Below are positions 1 through 10,266 of a stretch of DNA of 64,000 nucleotides, piece by piece (within the stretch, counting starts at the first letter, position 1; every line of letters begins with the position of its first letter). The notes under the pieces were generated by a model. It was not told the origin of the DNA, ran no database searches, and was given only the letters and a program-made list of their open reading frames with translations. A program made the translations under genes and the position numbers. Source of the stretch: Alsobacter ponti (GTDB lineage: Bacteria; Pseudomonadota; Alphaproteobacteria; Rhizobiales; Beijerinckiaceae); NCBI RefSeq assembly GCF_024294805.1, contig NZ_JANCLU010000007.1:1-64000 (forward strand), in the 5' to 3' direction.

Positions 1-315
1 GGCGGCGGCCGGAGCCGCGGCGACGGGAGCCGGGGTCGGTGCCGGGGCGGCGGCGGGCGCGGGAGCAGGCGCGGCCGGGCGGGCGGCGGGGGCCGCCGCC
101 GGCGCGGGCGCGGGCTTTGGCGCGGCGGCGTGCGCGGCCTCGGACTTGTCGCCCGGGCCGATGACGCGCCGCTTCACCTTCTCGACGACGACCGCCTTGG
201 AGCGCCCGTGCGAGAAGCTCTGGCGAACGACGCCCTGCTCCACGGGACGCTTCAGGCTCAGCGTCTTTCCGCTGACGCTGAGAGTCTTGTCGCCGCTGTT
301 CTTCGTATCACTCAT
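1..315 (-). CDS. infB: Translation initiation factor IF-2, N-terminal part (cut by window edge)
   Basis: Only the first 105 codons are in the window; the GTPase part lies beyond base 1. The protein starts [14 protein letters not shown], carries the IF-2 N-terminal signature SFSHGRSK at residues 33-40 followed by VVVEKVKRR, and then becomes an alanine/proline-rich linker from about residue 60. That low-complexity linker is normal for alphaproteobacterial IF-2. IF-2 is a cytoplasmic GTPase that places initiator tRNA on the 30S subunit. It is the last visible gene of rimP-nusA-ylxR-infB and starts 7 bases after the ylxR stop codon. The ATG is preceded by GGATAAG as a plausible ribosome binding site. 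Confidence 0.93.
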   Translation of the reverse strand, partial: MSDTKNSGDKTLSVSGKTLSLKRPVEQGVVRQSFSHGRSKAVVVEKVKRRVIGPGDKSEAAHAAAPKPAPAPAAAPAARPAAPAPAPAAAPAPTPAPVAAAPAAA

Positions 316-322
316 TCCGGTC

Positions 323-1036
323 TTATCCTGCGCCTTCCCGGGTCGTCGTCGTATCGGTCGTCATATCGGTCGTAACAGTGTCGGTCGATGCGGCGCCCGC
401 GCCGGCCGCCTGTCGCGGCCCTTCTTCGCGGAAGCGTTCCAACGCGCGAAAGCGTGCGATGGTCGCACGGCTTGCAGGCCCGTTGAGAAGCGCTGCATGT
501 ATCACATGTGGCCGCCCCAATGCCAAACCCAAATCCGAGGAATCGAGAGCGGTCGTGACCGCCACCGATTCCGCCTTGTCGCCAAATCGCCGGCGCAGCG
601 CCTGGGCCAGCTTTCGCACCCCGTCCGCCGCCGCGTCGGAGGCGTGAACCACCCCGGCCACGGGATCGCGCCCGCCGATGGCGGCCTCGACCTTCGAGAA
701 GCCCGAGACCACCTGCCCCGCTTTGTTGGCGAGGCTGAAGGAGTCGCGCGCCCAGCGGCGCAGCAGCTCCTCGATGTCGTCGGCCAGCGTCGGCGACACC
801 TTGACGCCCGCCCGCAGCCCGCGCGCGAACGCCTTGCGGCGCACCGCCTCCCGCACGGCCTCGCGCGTGGCGGTGACCCAGACGCCCCGGCCCGGCAGCT
901 TGCGCCGCAGGTCGGGCACGAGCGTGTCGTCCGGGCCGACGACGAAGCGGATCAGCTCCTCGACGGGCCGCGACTGGCGCGTCGCCAGGCACAGCCGTTC
1001 CGGACCCTGTTCGCCATCCTGCTCGCGCTTGCCCAC
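323..1036 (-). CDS. ylxR: YlxR-family (DUF448) RNA-binding protein with L7Ae-like C-terminal part
   Basis: The 237-residue protein begins at a GTG. Residues about 13-90 form the YlxR/DUF448 fold, recognisable by [10 protein letters not shown] and LPGRGVWV. The following region ([23 protein letters not shown], read in parts) resembles the ribosomal L7Ae-like module that alphaproteobacterial homologues carry after YlxR. The last 25 residues are a Thr/Asp-rich tail encoded by a short 12-bp-period DNA repeat near 350-395. YlxR proteins are nucleic-acid binding and always sit between nusA and infB; the exact biochemical role is not settled. The gene lies between nusA and infB in the same operon. 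Confidence 0.88.
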   Translation of the reverse strand: MGKREQDGEQGPERLCLATRQSRPVEELIRFVVGPDDTLVPDLRRKLPGRGVWVTATREAVREAVRRKAFARGLRAGVKVSPTLADDIEELLRRWARDSFSLANKAGQVVSGFSKVEAAIGGRDPVAGVVHASDAAADGVRKLAQALRRRFGDKAESVAVTTALDSSDLGLALGRPHVIHAALLNGPASRATIARFRALERFREEGPRQAAGAGAASTDTVTTDMTTDTTTTREGAG

Positions 1037-1067
1037 GTCCTCGCCACCCGCTCGCGTCGGACGGGGC

Positions 1068-2657
1068 TCAGACCCCGGCCTCCTCGCCTTCCGCCTCGGC
1101 CGGCTCCGCCGGCGCCTCGATCCAGCCCGCCTTGACGCGGGCGTCCATCACCATCGCCTCGGCCTCCTCGCGCGACAGCTCGATGCCGTCGAGGATGCCG
1201 GCGTTGCGGACCGTCTCGCCGCCCTTGCGCTCGCTCCAGCCGACCAGGTCGTCGGTGGCGCAGCCGGCGAGGTCCTCGACCGTCTTCACCTCGTTCTCGC
1301 CGAACTTCACCAGCATGGCGGAGGTGACGCCCTCGATCTCCTTGAGCTCGTCCTCGACGCCCAGCTCGCGCCGGCGGGCGTCGTTCTCGGCCTCGATGCG
1401 GTCGAGATAGGCGGTGGCGCGGTTCTGGATCTCGGCCGCCGTCTCCTCGTCGAAGCCCTCGATCGAGGTCAGCTCGGAGAGGTCGACATAGGCCAGCTCC
1501 TCCACGGTGCGGAAGCCTTCGGAGGCGAGCAGCTGGCCGACCACCTCGTCGACGTCGAGCGCCTCCATGAAGGTGGTGGTGCGGCTCAGGAACTCCTTCT
1601 GGCGGCGCTCCGACTCCTCGGCCTCGGTCAGGATGTCGATGTCCCAGCCGGTGAGCTGCGAGGCGAGGCGGACGTTCTGGCCGCGGCGGCCGATGGCCAG
1701 CGACAGCTGGTCGTCCGGCACCACGACCTCGATCCGCTCCGCGTCCTCGTCGAGCACGACCTTGGCGACTTCGGCCGGCTGCAGCGCGTTGACGATGAAG
1801 GTCGCGACGTCCGGCGACCACGGGATGATGTCGATCTTCTCGCCCTGCAGCTCGCCGACCACGGCCTGCACGCGCGAGCCGCGCATGCCGACGCAGGCGC
1901 CGACCGGGTCGATCGAGCTGTCGCGCGAGATCACCGCGATCTTGGCGCGCGAGCCGGGGTCGCGGGCCACCGCCTTCACCTCGATGATGCCGTCGTAGAT
2001 CTCCGGCACTTCCTGGGCGAACAGCTTGGCCATGAACTGCGGGTGCGTGCGCGACAGGAAGATCTGCGGGCCGCGCTGCTCGCGCCGCACGTCGTAGACA
2101 TAGGCGCGGATGCGGTCGCCGGGGCGGAACGCCTCGCGCGGGATCAGCTCGTCGCGGCGCACGATGCCCTCGCCGCGGCCGAGGTCGACGATGACGTTGC
2201 CGTACTCGGCGCGCTTGACGACGCCGTTGACGATCTCGCCGATGCGGTCCTTGAACTCCTCGTACTGCCGGTCGCGCTCGGCCTCGCGCACCTTCTGCAC
2301 GATGACCTGCTTGGCCGACTGGGCGGCGATGCGGCCGAAGTCGAAGGGCGGCAGCGTGTCGGCGATGGTGTCGCCGACCTGGGCGGCCGGGTTGAAGCGC
2401 TGCGCGTCGACAAGCGCGATCTCGATGGCGGGGTTCTCGACCTGCTCGACCACGTGCAGGTAGCGCGACAGGCGCAGCTCGCCGGTGCGCGGATTGATCT
2501 CCGCGTGCACCTCGGTCTCGGTGCCGTAGCGCGAGCGCGCGGCCTTGGCGATGGCGTCCTCCATCGCGGCCAGCACGATCTGGCGATCGATCACCTTCTC
2601 CCGCGCGACCGCGTCGGCGATCTGCAAGAGCTCGAGCCTGTTGGCGCTCACGGCCAT
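1068..2657 (-). CDS. nusA: Transcription termination/antitermination factor NusA
   Basis: NusA binds RNA polymerase and nascent RNA and controls pausing, termination and antitermination. The 529-residue product has the N-terminal polymerase-binding domain, an S1 domain, and two KH domains marked by [10 protein letters not shown] (about residue 255) and [19 protein letters not shown]-terminal pair of helix-hairpin-helix acidic repeats follows ([14 protein letters not shown] and [17 protein letters not shown]). Length is normal for alphaproteobacteria. The start was chosen at the ATG of [12 protein letters not shown]; the frame is open far upstream but that extension has no family similarity. 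It begins 5 bases after the rimP stop. Confidence 0.96.
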   Translation of the reverse strand: MAVSANRLELLQIADAVAREKVIDRQIVLAAMEDAIAKAARSRYGTETEVHAEINPRTGELRLSRYLHVVEQVENPAIEIALVDAQRFNPAAQVGDTIADTLPPFDFGRIAAQSAKQVIVQKVREAERDRQYEEFKDRIGEIVNGVVKRAEYGNVIVDLGRGEGIVRRDELIPREAFRPGDRIRAYVYDVRREQRGPQIFLSRTHPQFMAKLFAQEVPEIYDGIIEVKAVARDPGSRAKIAVISRDSSIDPVGACVGMRGSRVQAVVGELQGEKIDIIPWSPDVATFIVNALQPAEVAKVVLDEDAERIEVVVPDDQLSLAIGRRGQNVRLASQLTGWDIDILTEAEESERRQKEFLSRTTTFMEALDVDEVVGQLLASEGFRTVEELAYVDLSELTSIEGFDEETAAEIQNRATAYLDRIEAENDARRRELGVEDELKEIEGVTSAMLVKFGENEVKTVEDLAGCATDDLVGWSERKGGETVRNAGILDGIELSREEAEAMVMDARVKAGWIEAPAEPAEAEGEEAGV

Positions 2658-2662
2658 GGGGG

Positions 2663-3412
2663 TCACTCCTTCGCTGGCTTGTTCCGCGGCCTGTTCTTCG
2701 TCTTCGGCGACGTGAACAGCGAGGATCTGGATCTGGACTTGCGCTCGACCCCGCCGGGCTGGCGGCGCGGCCCCTCGGCCGGACCGGCGTCGGGGGCGTT
2801 GTCGTCGGGGTTGATGTCTTCGGCGGCGGAGAGCCCGTCCGCCTCCTCGTCCGCGGCCTCGCCGCGCAGGGCGGCCTTGCCGCGGCGCAGGGACTCGCGG
2901 ATCAGCTCGTCGGTGAGCACGAGGCGGGCCTCGCCGATGTCGCGCAGCGGCAGCGCCACGACGCGCTCCTCGTCCGGCCGCGCGTCGCCGCGCTCGAGGC
3001 GCACCGCTTCGCCCTCGACGCCGAGGATGACGCCGCGGAAGCGCTTGCGGCCATAAGCTGGAACCGCCATCTCGACCTTGGCCTCGTGGCCGGCCCAGCG
3101 CGGGAAGTCCGAGGCGCGCACCAGCGGCCGGTCGATGCCCGGCGACGAGATCTCGAGGTGATAGGCGCGGTCGACCGGGTCGTCGACGTCGAGCGCCGGG
3201 GAGACGGCGCGGCTCACCGCCTCGCAGTCCTCCACCGTCATCGAGCCGTCCGGACGCTCGGCCATGATCTGCACGGTGCAGCCGTTCTGCGCCGTCACGC
3301 GCACGCGCACCAGCCGGTAGCCGAGGTCGCGCAGCACCGGTTCGACGATGGCGCCGACGCGGGCGGCGACGCCGCTGTCCGAGATCATTCTGGGTTCGTC
3401 GAGTTCCGACAC
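2663..3412 (-). CDS. rimP: Ribosome maturation factor RimP
   Basis: RimP helps assemble the 30S ribosomal subunit. The 249-residue form has the N-terminal core ([20 protein letters not shown]), the conserved [10 protein letters not shown] segment and the C-terminal SH3-like domain. A charged Asp/Glu then Arg/Lys-rich tail makes it longer than the enterobacterial protein (about 150 residues), as usual in Rhizobiales. I chose the GTG that gives (M)[14 protein letters not shown] because homologues have a short acidic lead there; the ATG at 3388 is the alternative and would remove 8 residues. It is the first gene of the operon with nusA, ylxR and infB. Confidence 0.9.
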   Translation of the reverse strand: MSELDEPRMISDSGVAARVGAIVEPVLRDLGYRLVRVRVTAQNGCTVQIMAERPDGSMTVEDCEAVSRAVSPALDVDDPVDRAYHLEISSPGIDRPLVRASDFPRWAGHEAKVEMAVPAYGRKRFRGVILGVEGEAVRLERGDARPDEERVVALPLRDIGEARLVLTDELIRESLRRGKAALRGEAADEEADGLSAAEDINPDDNAPDAGPAEGPRRQPGGVERKSRSRSSLFTSPKTKNRPRNKPAKE

Positions 3413-3453
3413 CGGCTGCGGCCCGAGTTGCGCTCCGGGCGGGCGTATGAAGC

Positions 3454-3484
3454 AAAAAAGAGCGGGTCCCGGCGGGCCCCACTC
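3454..3484 (-). terminator. Intrinsic-terminator-like hairpin in the rimP leader (possible attenuator)
   Basis: Read on the minus strand, GAGTGGG (3484-3478) pairs with CCCGCTC (3466-3460), with further GC pairing possible inside the loop. Six T follow immediately (3459-3454). It lies downstream of the putative promoter and about 40 bases before the rimP start codon, so it would stop transcripts in the leader rather than at a gene end. A second upstream segment, AGAGCGG (3509-3503), can pair with the same descending arm, so two mutually exclusive stems are possible. Confidence 0.6.
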
Positions 3485-3529
3485 TCCCAATGCGATACAG
3501 CACCGCTCTGAGATAATTGGAATGGCGGC

Positions 3530-3558
3530 CTTATACGGCCAGCCGCCCGCCATTGCAA
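3530..3558 (-). promoter_or_regulatory. Sigma70-type promoter for rimP-nusA-ylxR-infB
   Basis: On the minus strand TTGCAA (3558-3553) and TATAAG (3535-3530) are separated by exactly 17 bases. Transcription would start near 3523, leaving a leader of about 110 bases that contains the terminator-like hairpin at 3454-3484. This is the best -35/-10 match in the rimP upstream region. Expression has not been seen, so the call rests on sequence alone. Confidence 0.6.
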
Positions 3559-3677
3559 GCGGAGTCGGTGGGCCCGAAACCGCGCGGCGGGGGCGATACG
3601 AGCGATTCCACGCAATTCAATGAAAGGTTTGGTGACAAAGTTGATGCAGCCTGCGCGCGTATTACGGAGTTCATTGC

Positions 3678-4766
3678 ATGCAGGCCTTTCAATCCCTTGC
3701 GCGGGACGTTGAGACCGCCATCGCCTCGGGGGGCGGCGCGAAGCGGGCGGACACGCTGCGCCAGCTGACCACATTGTTCATCGAGCAGGCCCCGCAGCTC
3801 GGCGAGGACCACGTCGCCGTGTTCGACCAGGTGATCGCGCGCCTCGCCAGCGAGATCGAGTTCCGCGCCCGTGTGGAGCTGTCGGCGCGCCTCGCCGAGG
3901 TGCCGAACGCGCCCCGCCGCGTCATCGGCGAGCTGGCCCGCGACTCCGCCATCGAGGTCGCCCGGCCGGTGCTGGAGCGCTCGCCCCGGCTTGGCGAGGC
4001 CGAGCTGGTCGAGATCGCCGGCGCGGGCGGGCAGCTTCACCTGCTCGCCATCTCCGGGCGCGCCGACCTGACCCCCGCCGTCACCGACGTGCTGGTGACG
4101 CGTGGCGACGGCGCGGTGGTGCGCAAGGTGGCGGCCAACGATGCGGCGCGCTTCTCCGACCAGGGCTTCGGCACGCTGGTGCGCAGGGCCATCGAGGATC
4201 CCGCGCTGGAGGAGCTGCTCGGCCGTCGCACCGACCTGCCGCAACACTCCATGAAGGCGCTGGTGACGCTGGCCGCCGAGCGCGTCCGCCGCGACATGGG
4301 CGGGCGCGGCGTGGCCGAGGCGGACTTGCTGGAGGCCGCCGTCGCGGCGGGGGCCGAGTCCGCCGCGCGCGACAGCATCTGCTTCGTGCTGCCTTCCGAC
4401 ATCGAGGCCGCCCTGCCGGGCGTCTTCGCCGCGGCCTCGCGCTTCGGCGAGCGCGAGGTCGCGCAGATGCTGAAGGAGCGCCGGCTCGCCGAGGCGCTGG
4501 CCGGGATCGCCTACCTCGCGAGCCTGCCGGCCGAGACGATCAGCCAGGCATGGGCCGCCCCGCACTACGACCCGCTGCTGTTCCTGGCGCGCGGGCTGCG
4601 CTTCGGCTGGCCGACCTTCAAGCTGATGCTGGAGGCGCGCATCGGCACGGCCCCGCCCGGCGCGCTGCTGCGCGAGGCCTTCGCCAATTTCGAGGCGCTG
4701 ACCGTGCCGACGGCGCAGCGCGCCATGCGCTTCGTGGTGGCGCGCGGGCGCATCGGCCCCACCTGA
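3678..4766 (+). CDS. DUF2336 domain protein
   Basis: The 362-residue soluble protein is mostly alpha-helical, with helical repeats such as LSARLAEVPNAPRRVIGELA and ARPVLERSPRLGEAELVEIA that are diagnostic of the alphaproteobacterial DUF2336 family. No catalytic motif, signal peptide or membrane segment is visible. The family is of unknown function; members are large HEAT-like proteins restricted mainly to Alphaproteobacteria. It is transcribed away from rimP and is followed by coaBC after about 107 bases, so it appears to be a single-gene unit. I do not assign a function. Confidence 0.75.
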   Translation: MQAFQSLARDVETAIASGGGAKRADTLRQLTTLFIEQAPQLGEDHVAVFDQVIARLASEIEFRARVELSARLAEVPNAPRRVIGELARDSAIEVARPVLERSPRLGEAELVEIAGAGGQLHLLAISGRADLTPAVTDVLVTRGDGAVVRKVAANDAARFSDQGFGTLVRRAIEDPALEELLGRRTDLPQHSMKALVTLAAERVRRDMGGRGVAEADLLEAAVAAGAESAARDSICFVLPSDIEAALPGVFAAASRFGEREVAQMLKERRLAEALAGIAYLASLPAETISQAWAAPHYDPLLFLARGLRFGWPTFKLMLEARIGTAPPGALLREAFANFEALTVPTAQRAMRFVVARGRIGPT

Positions 4767-4873
4767 TCCAGGATGCCGGGGGGTGTCGGCGCGGCGCGCG
4801 GAATGCTAGGACAGCGGTCGCGCCCACGCCCTCCACCGTGGCGATCCCCGTGGGGTTCGAGGAACCGGCCGGC

Positions 4874-6097
4874 ATGTCGACGGGTCAACACCGCATTCTT
4901 CTCATCGTCGGCGGCGGCGTCGCCGCCTACAAGGCGCTGGAGCTGATCCGCGCCCTGCGCAAGCGCGGCCTCGCCGTGCGCTGCGTGCTCACCGCCGCCG
5001 CGCAACAGTTCGTGACGCCGCTCGCCGCCGCCAGCCTGTCTGGCGACAAGGTCTATACAGACCTGTTCTCGCTGACCGACGAGGCGGAGATGGGCCATAT
5101 CGAGCTGTCGCGCGACGCCGACCTGCTCGTCGTCGCCCCCGCCACGGCGGACCTGATGGCCAAGATGGACGGCGGGCTCGCCAACGACCTCGCCTCGACG
5201 ACGCTGCTCGCCACCGACAAGAGGGTGCTCGTCGCCCCCGCCATGAACGTGCGCATGTGGGACCACCCCGCCACGCGCCGCAACGTGGCGAGGCTCGCCG
5301 CCGACGGCGTCGCCTTCGTCGGACCCGACGAGGGCGAGATGGCGTGCGGCGAGTACGGGCCGGGCCGCATGGCCGAGCCCGAGGCCATCGCCGACGCCGT
5401 CGAGGCGCTGCTGACCCGGCGCGGCGAGCCGAGGCTGGCGGGACGGCGCGTGGTCGTCACCTCCGGCCCCACGCACGAGCCCATCGACCCGGTGCGCTAC
5501 ATCGCCAACCGCTCATCCGGCAAGCAGGGCCACGCCATCGCCCGTGCGCTGGCGGCGCTCGGGGCGGAGGTGACGCTGGTCTCCGGCCCCGTCGCGCTGC
5601 CCGACCCGGCCGGGGTGCGCACGGTCCATGTCGAGACCGCGCGCGAGATGCTGGCCGCCGTCGAGGCCGCCATGCCCAGCGACGCCGCCGTGTTCTGCGC
5701 CGCCGTGGCCGACTGGCGCACCGACGGCGCGGGCGCGGAGAAGATGAAGAAGGAGGCAGGCGGCGGCCCGCCGGCGCTGCGGCTCGTCGAGAATCCCGAC
5801 ATCCTCGCCACCGTGGCGCGCCGGGCCGAGGGGCGGCCAGCCCTCGTGGTCGGCTTCGCGGCGGAGACGACGAAGGTGCTGGAGCACGCGCGCGCCAAGC
5901 TGGCGCGCAAGGGCTGCGACTGGATCGTCGCCAACGACGTCAGCGCCGCGACCGGCGTGATGGGCGGCGACCGCAACACCGTCCACCTCGTCACCGGCGA
6001 GGGCGTCGAGTCCTGGCCGACCATGGACAAGGACGCGGTGGCGCGCGCCTTGGCCGAACGCATCGCCGACGCGCTGAAGGACCGGCAATGGGTGTGA
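4874..6097 (+). CDS. coaBC: Bifunctional phosphopantothenoylcysteine decarboxylase / phosphopantothenate-cysteine ligase
   Basis: CoaBC makes 4'-phosphopantetheine from phosphopantothenate and cysteine on the coenzyme A pathway. The N-terminal flavoprotein CoaC half shows VGGGVAAYKALELIRAL, APATADLMAKM and PAMNVRMW, plus the clamp cysteine in GEMACGEYGPGRM. The C-terminal CoaB half begins GRRVVVTSGPTHEPIDPVRY and has NRSSGKQGHAIA and the KMKK lysines. At 407 residues it is full length. The ATG at 4874 is the natural start; an in-frame upstream extension lacks family similarity. It overlaps dut by 10 bases, so the two are probably co-translated. A TGCTAGGAC element lies 62 bases upstream. Confidence 0.95.
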   Translation: MSTGQHRILLIVGGGVAAYKALELIRALRKRGLAVRCVLTAAAQQFVTPLAAASLSGDKVYTDLFSLTDEAEMGHIELSRDADLLVVAPATADLMAKMDGGLANDLASTTLLATDKRVLVAPAMNVRMWDHPATRRNVARLAADGVAFVGPDEGEMACGEYGPGRMAEPEAIADAVEALLTRRGEPRLAGRRVVVTSGPTHEPIDPVRYIANRSSGKQGHAIARALAALGAEVTLVSGPVALPDPAGVRTVHVETAREMLAAVEAAMPSDAAVFCAAVADWRTDGAGAEKMKKEAGGGPPALRLVENPDILATVARRAEGRPALVVGFAAETTKVLEHARAKLARKGCDWIVANDVSAATGVMGGDRNTVHLVTGEGVESWPTMDKDAVARALAERIADALKDRQWV

Positions 6098-6540
6098 CCG
6101 TCGGCGTCCTGCGCCTGCCGCACGCGGACGGGCTGGAGCTGCCAAAATACGAGACCGAAGGGGCCGCGGGGCTGGACCTCATCGCGGCCATCGGTAAAAA
6201 TGACAAAATCACGCTGGAAACCGGTAAATGGAGTTTGGTGCCCACCGGCCTCAAGCTCCAGCTGCCGGAAGGCTACGAGGCGCAGGTGCGCCCACGCTCC
6301 GGCCTGGCGCTGAGGCACGGCGTCACCGTGCTCAACGCGCCGGGCACCATCGACGCGGACTATCGCGGCGAGGTGAGCGTGCTGTTGGTGAACTGGGGGC
6401 CCGTCCCGTTCGAGATCGTCCGGGGCATGCGCATCGCGCAGATGGTTGTGGCGCCGGTGACGCGGGTGACGTTGGAGGAGCGCGGCGCGCTGGCGGAGTC
6501 GCGGCGCGGCGCGGGTGGCTACGGCTCGACCGGAGTGTGA
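6088..6540 (+). CDS. dut: Deoxyuridine 5'-triphosphate nucleotidohydrolase (dUTPase)
   Basis: Dut hydrolyses dUTP to dUMP, which keeps uracil out of DNA and feeds thymidylate synthesis. The 150-residue trimeric-type enzyme has all five motifs: AGLDL, RPRSGLAL, GTIDADYRGE, GMRIAQMV and the C-terminal GAGGYGSTG arm. The ATG lies inside the coaBC tail (10-base overlap), the usual coaBC-dut arrangement in bacteria. Nothing is unusual in length or motif content. Confidence 0.97.
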   Translation: MGVTVGVLRLPHADGLELPKYETEGAAGLDLIAAIGKNDKITLETGKWSLVPTGLKLQLPEGYEAQVRPRSGLALRHGVTVLNAPGTIDADYRGEVSVLLVNWGPVPFEIVRGMRIAQMVVAPVTRVTLEERGALAESRRGAGGYGSTGV

Positions 6541-6567
6541 GCCGACGCGGCGGAGGAAGGACGGTCC

Positions 6568-7017
6568 ATGATCCTGTTGTCGAGGCGCAGCCTGCTGGCC
6601 ATCGCCGCGGTGGTGGACATCGCACTCCACGCGCGTCCCGCGCCGGTGGCGGCGAAGAACCTCGCTTCCCGCCACAACCTGCCGCCCCGGCACCTCGAGA
6701 CCATGCTTCAGGCGCTGGTTCGCGCCGGAATCCTGAAGGGCGTGCGCGGCCCGCGCGGCGGCTACGAAATCGCCCGCGAGCGCCGGCGCATCACCGCCGG
6801 CGATATCGTGCGCGCCGCGATGAGCTCGACCGGCGAGGACTCGATGCCGCCGATCCCGGAATCGGCGCTGGTCGACAGCGTGGTGGGACCGATGGTGGCG
6901 CATGCCGGCGCGGCCTTCCTGCGCGAGCTCGACGCCGTGACGGTCGACGATCTGTGCCGGCGCGCCGAGACGCAGTCCGTGTTCACCGTGCCGGCCGTGG
7001 CCGATTTCACAATTTAG
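6568..7017 (+). CDS. Rrf2-family transcriptional regulator, cysteine-poor (CymR-like)
   Basis: The 149-residue protein has an N-terminal winged helix with the Rrf2 signatures LASRHNLPPRHLETMLQALVRAGILKG and GPRGGYEIA (quoted in two overlapping pieces of a longer helix). Rrf2 members such as IscR and RirA carry three cysteines for an Fe-S cluster. Here only one cysteine is visible (near residue 131), so a cluster-free regulator of the CymR kind is more likely. It lies 96 bases upstream of cysK on the same strand, which fits control of cysteine synthesis. That target is inferred from context only. Confidence 0.85.
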   Translation: MILLSRRSLLAIAAVVDIALHARPAPVAAKNLASRHNLPPRHLETMLQALVRAGILKGVRGPRGGYEIARERRRITAGDIVRAAMSSTGEDSMPPIPESALVDSVVGPMVAHAGAAFLRELDAVTVDDLCRRAETQSVFTVPAVADFTI

Positions 7018-7113
7018 TTCGTGCAAATAGGCAATTGCTCGACATCGGATGTGAAATGATCTAGCGTCCCCCGCGAAACGACGACGCATCGTCGAGAGAT
7101 CGGGAGTCCTGCC

Positions 7114-8094
<981 letters not shown>

Positions 8095-8130
8095 CCGCCG
8101 CGCCGGCCGGGCCGAATCGGACCGCTTAAG

Positions 8131-8523
8131 TCAGCCCGCCCGGTGGCACACCGCCTCGACCCGGTTGCCGGCCGGGTCGAGCAGGAAGGCGGCGTAGTAG
8201 TCGGCGTGATAATGCGGCCGCGGGCCGGGCGCGCCGTCGTCGGTTCCGCCGGCCGCCAGCCCGGCCCGCCAGAAGGCGTCGACGGCGGCGCGGTCCGCCG
8301 CCTTGAAGGCCCAGTGCCGCGCCGGTTCGGGCGTCGCGCCCGCGGCCGCCAGCCGCACCGACAGATAGGTGAGCGCGGGCCGCCGCGCGTCGCAGCGCTC
8401 GCCGTAGCCCAGCCAGTCTTTGCTCTCGCCGACCTTGGCGATGCCGAGCGCCGCCATCGTCGCGTCGTAGAAGCGGCGGGCGGCCGCCATGTCGTCGACG
8501 GCGATGGAGACGTGGTCCAGCAT
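8131..8523 (-). CDS. VOC-family (glyoxalase/bleomycin-resistance fold) protein
   Basis: The 130-residue single-domain VOC protein starts MLDHVSIAVDDMAAARRFYD and ends AFLLDPAGNRVEAVCH, the paired beta-alpha-beta-beta-beta arms of the fold. The metal-ligand pattern fits (His near residue 4, His-Tyr-His near 104-107, Glu near 123). Substrate is unknown; members include glyoxalases, dioxygenases and resistance proteins. Its ATG overlaps the stop of the upstream dehydrogenase (TGATG), so the two are translationally coupled. A GTG one codon earlier is an alternative start. Confidence 0.8.
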   Translation of the reverse strand: MLDHVSIAVDDMAAARRFYDATMAALGIAKVGESKDWLGYGERCDARRPALTYLSVRLAAAGATPEPARHWAFKAADRAAVDAFWRAGLAAGGTDDGAPGPRPHYHADYYAAFLLDPAGNRVEAVCHRAG

Positions 8524-9518
8524 CACAGCATGGAGGGCAGCACGCGGTCCGGCGGACGGTGGCCGTCCATGAAGGTCTTGATGTTGACGATGACCTTCTC
8601 GCCCATGTCGACGCGGCCCTCGATGGTGGCCGAGCCCATGTGCGGCAGCACGACGACGCGGTGCTGGCGCGCCAGCTTGAGCATGCGCGGCGAGATGGCG
8701 GGCTCGTGCTCGAACACGTCGAGGCCCGCGCCGGCGATCTCGCCGGCCTCGAGCATGCGCGTCAGCGCCGTCTCGTCGATGATCTCGCCGCGCGCCGTGT
8801 TGACGACGATCGCATCCGGCTTGAGCAGCTTGAGGCGGCGGGCGGAGAGCAGGTGATAGGTCGCCGGCGTGTGCGGGCAGTTGACGGACACGATGTCCAT
8901 GCGCGCCAGCATCTGGTCGAGCGATTCCCAGTACGTCGCCTCAAGCGCCTCCTCGATGGGCGCGGCGACCCGGCGGCGGTTGTGGTAGTGCACCTGCAGC
9001 CCGAACGCCTTGGCGCGGCGCGCCAGCGCCTGGCCGATGCGGCCCATGCCGACGATGCCGAGCCGCTTGCCGGTGATGCGGTGGCCCAGCATCCAGGTCG
9101 GCGACCAGCCGTTCCACGTCTCGTCGAGGATGACGCGCGCGCCCTCGGCGATGCGCCGGCCCACGGCGAGGATCAGCGCCATCGTCATGTCGGCCGTGTC
9201 CTCGGTGAGGACCCCCGGCGTGTTGGTGACGGTGATGCCGCGCGACAGCGCGGTCTGCACGTCGATATTGTCGACGCCGTTGCCGAAATTCGCGATCAGG
9301 CGCAGCCGCTCGCCGGCCTGCGCCAGCACGGACGGATCGATCTTGTCGGTCACGGTGGGCACCAGCACGTCGGCCGTCTTCACGGCCTCGACCAGCTCGG
9401 CCTGCGACATCGGGTGGTCGTCGTGGTTGAGGCGGGCGTCGAAGAGCTCGCGCATCCGGGTCTCGACCACCTCGGGGAGGCGTCTCGTGACGACGACGAG
9501 CGGTTTCTTGTTCGACAT
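8523..9518 (-). CDS. D-isomer-specific 2-hydroxyacid dehydrogenase (glyoxylate/hydroxypyruvate reductase type)
   Basis: The 331-residue NAD(P)-dependent enzyme shows the substrate-side NFGNGVDNID, the Rossmann motif GMGRIGQALARR, the catalytic Arg in VNTARGEIID, the Glu of the VFEHEPAI region and the catalytic His in LPHMGSA. This order matches the D-glycerate dehydrogenase / glyoxylate reductase subgroup. The substrate could be glyoxylate, hydroxypyruvate or a related 2-oxoacid. The start was placed at MSNKKPLVVVTRR, where similarity begins. It is coupled to the VOC gene. A glycerate kinase exists at 53 kb in this window but is not adjacent. Confidence 0.88.
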   Translation of the reverse strand: MSNKKPLVVVTRRLPEVVETRMRELFDARLNHDDHPMSQAELVEAVKTADVLVPTVTDKIDPSVLAQAGERLRLIANFGNGVDNIDVQTALSRGITVTNTPGVLTEDTADMTMALILAVGRRIAEGARVILDETWNGWSPTWMLGHRITGKRLGIVGMGRIGQALARRAKAFGLQVHYHNRRRVAAPIEEALEATYWESLDQMLARMDIVSVNCPHTPATYHLLSARRLKLLKPDAIVVNTARGEIIDETALTRMLEAGEIAGAGLDVFEHEPAISPRMLKLARQHRVVVLPHMGSATIEGRVDMGEKVIVNIKTFMDGHRPPDRVLPSML

Positions 9519-9711
9519 GAAGGCGACGACCTCTCTCCCTGTCCGGCGCGCGGCGGCGGATCGCCGCCCGCCTTCACCGGTCGTTAACCCCAACGACTCC
9601 AGAACGGAGGACCGGAGGCCCGCTGCGTTCCGCTGAGATTCTGTAGCGAGGCGGTGCCGGAAACACAACGTCCGCCGACCCTACCTTCGGACGAGCCCTG
9701 GAGCCGACGAC

Positions 9712-10251
9712 ATGACCTCAGCGCCTGCCCGCTTCCTGGCCGCCCTCGTCGTCGCGGGGTTCGCCGCCGGGGCCGGGCCGTCGCGGGCGGCCGGTGCGGC
9801 GGACGCCGTCCAGTCGGGCAGCGCCTCGGGCCTGCCGGTGCCACGCTTCGTCAGCCTGAAATCGGACCGCGTCAATCTTCGCGAGGGGCCCTCGAAGGAC
9901 CACCGGACGAGCTGGGTGTTTCAGCGGGCCGGCCTGCCGGTCGAGATCACCGCCGAATCGGAGACGTGGCGGCGCATTCGCGATTCGGAAGGGGCGGAAG
10001 GCTGGGTGCTGCACAGCCTGCTCTCGGGCCGGCGCACCGCGCTGGTCGCGCCGTGGTGGAAGCAGGGCCCGCTGCCGCTCTACGCCAAGCCGGACGCCAA
10101 GGCCGACGTCGTCGCGCAGCTGCAGCCGGGCGTGCTCGGCAACGTCAAGACGTGCTCGGGCACGTGGTGCCGCCTGTTCGGAGCGGGCTTCGACGGCTGG
10201 ATGCAGCAGGACAAGCTGTGGGGCGTCTACCCCAACGAGAAGGTCGACTGA
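9712..10251 (+). CDS. Secreted SH3-domain protein
   Basis: The 179-residue protein has a signal peptide (about residues 1-27, ending near SRAAGA) and bacterial SH3 modules. The first has DRVNLREGPSKDHRTSWVF and the second PLPLYAKPDAKADVVAQLQPG (quoted as its start), each ending in a Gly-Trp motif (GAEGWV, GFDGWM). Two cysteines (near residues 146 and 151) could form a disulfide in the periplasm. Bacterial SH3 domains often bind cell wall; the specific role is unknown. It is transcribed alone and converges on irr with a 15-base gap. Confidence 0.8.
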   Translation: MTSAPARFLAALVVAGFAAGAGPSRAAGAADAVQSGSASGLPVPRFVSLKSDRVNLREGPSKDHRTSWVFQRAGLPVEITAESETWRRIRDSEGAEGWVLHSLLSGRRTALVAPWWKQGPLPLYAKPDAKADVVAQLQPGVLGNVKTCSGTWCRLFGAGFDGWMQQDKLWGVYPNEKVD

Positions 10252-10266
10252 GGCCGGCTCGGACGG

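Noticed and set aside
678-3056. Long plus-strand open frame opposite nusA/rimP
   Set aside because: It is the antisense of clear nusA and rimP coding sequence; the His/Asp/Leu/Arg-rich composition is a codon-bias artefact of GC-rich DNA.
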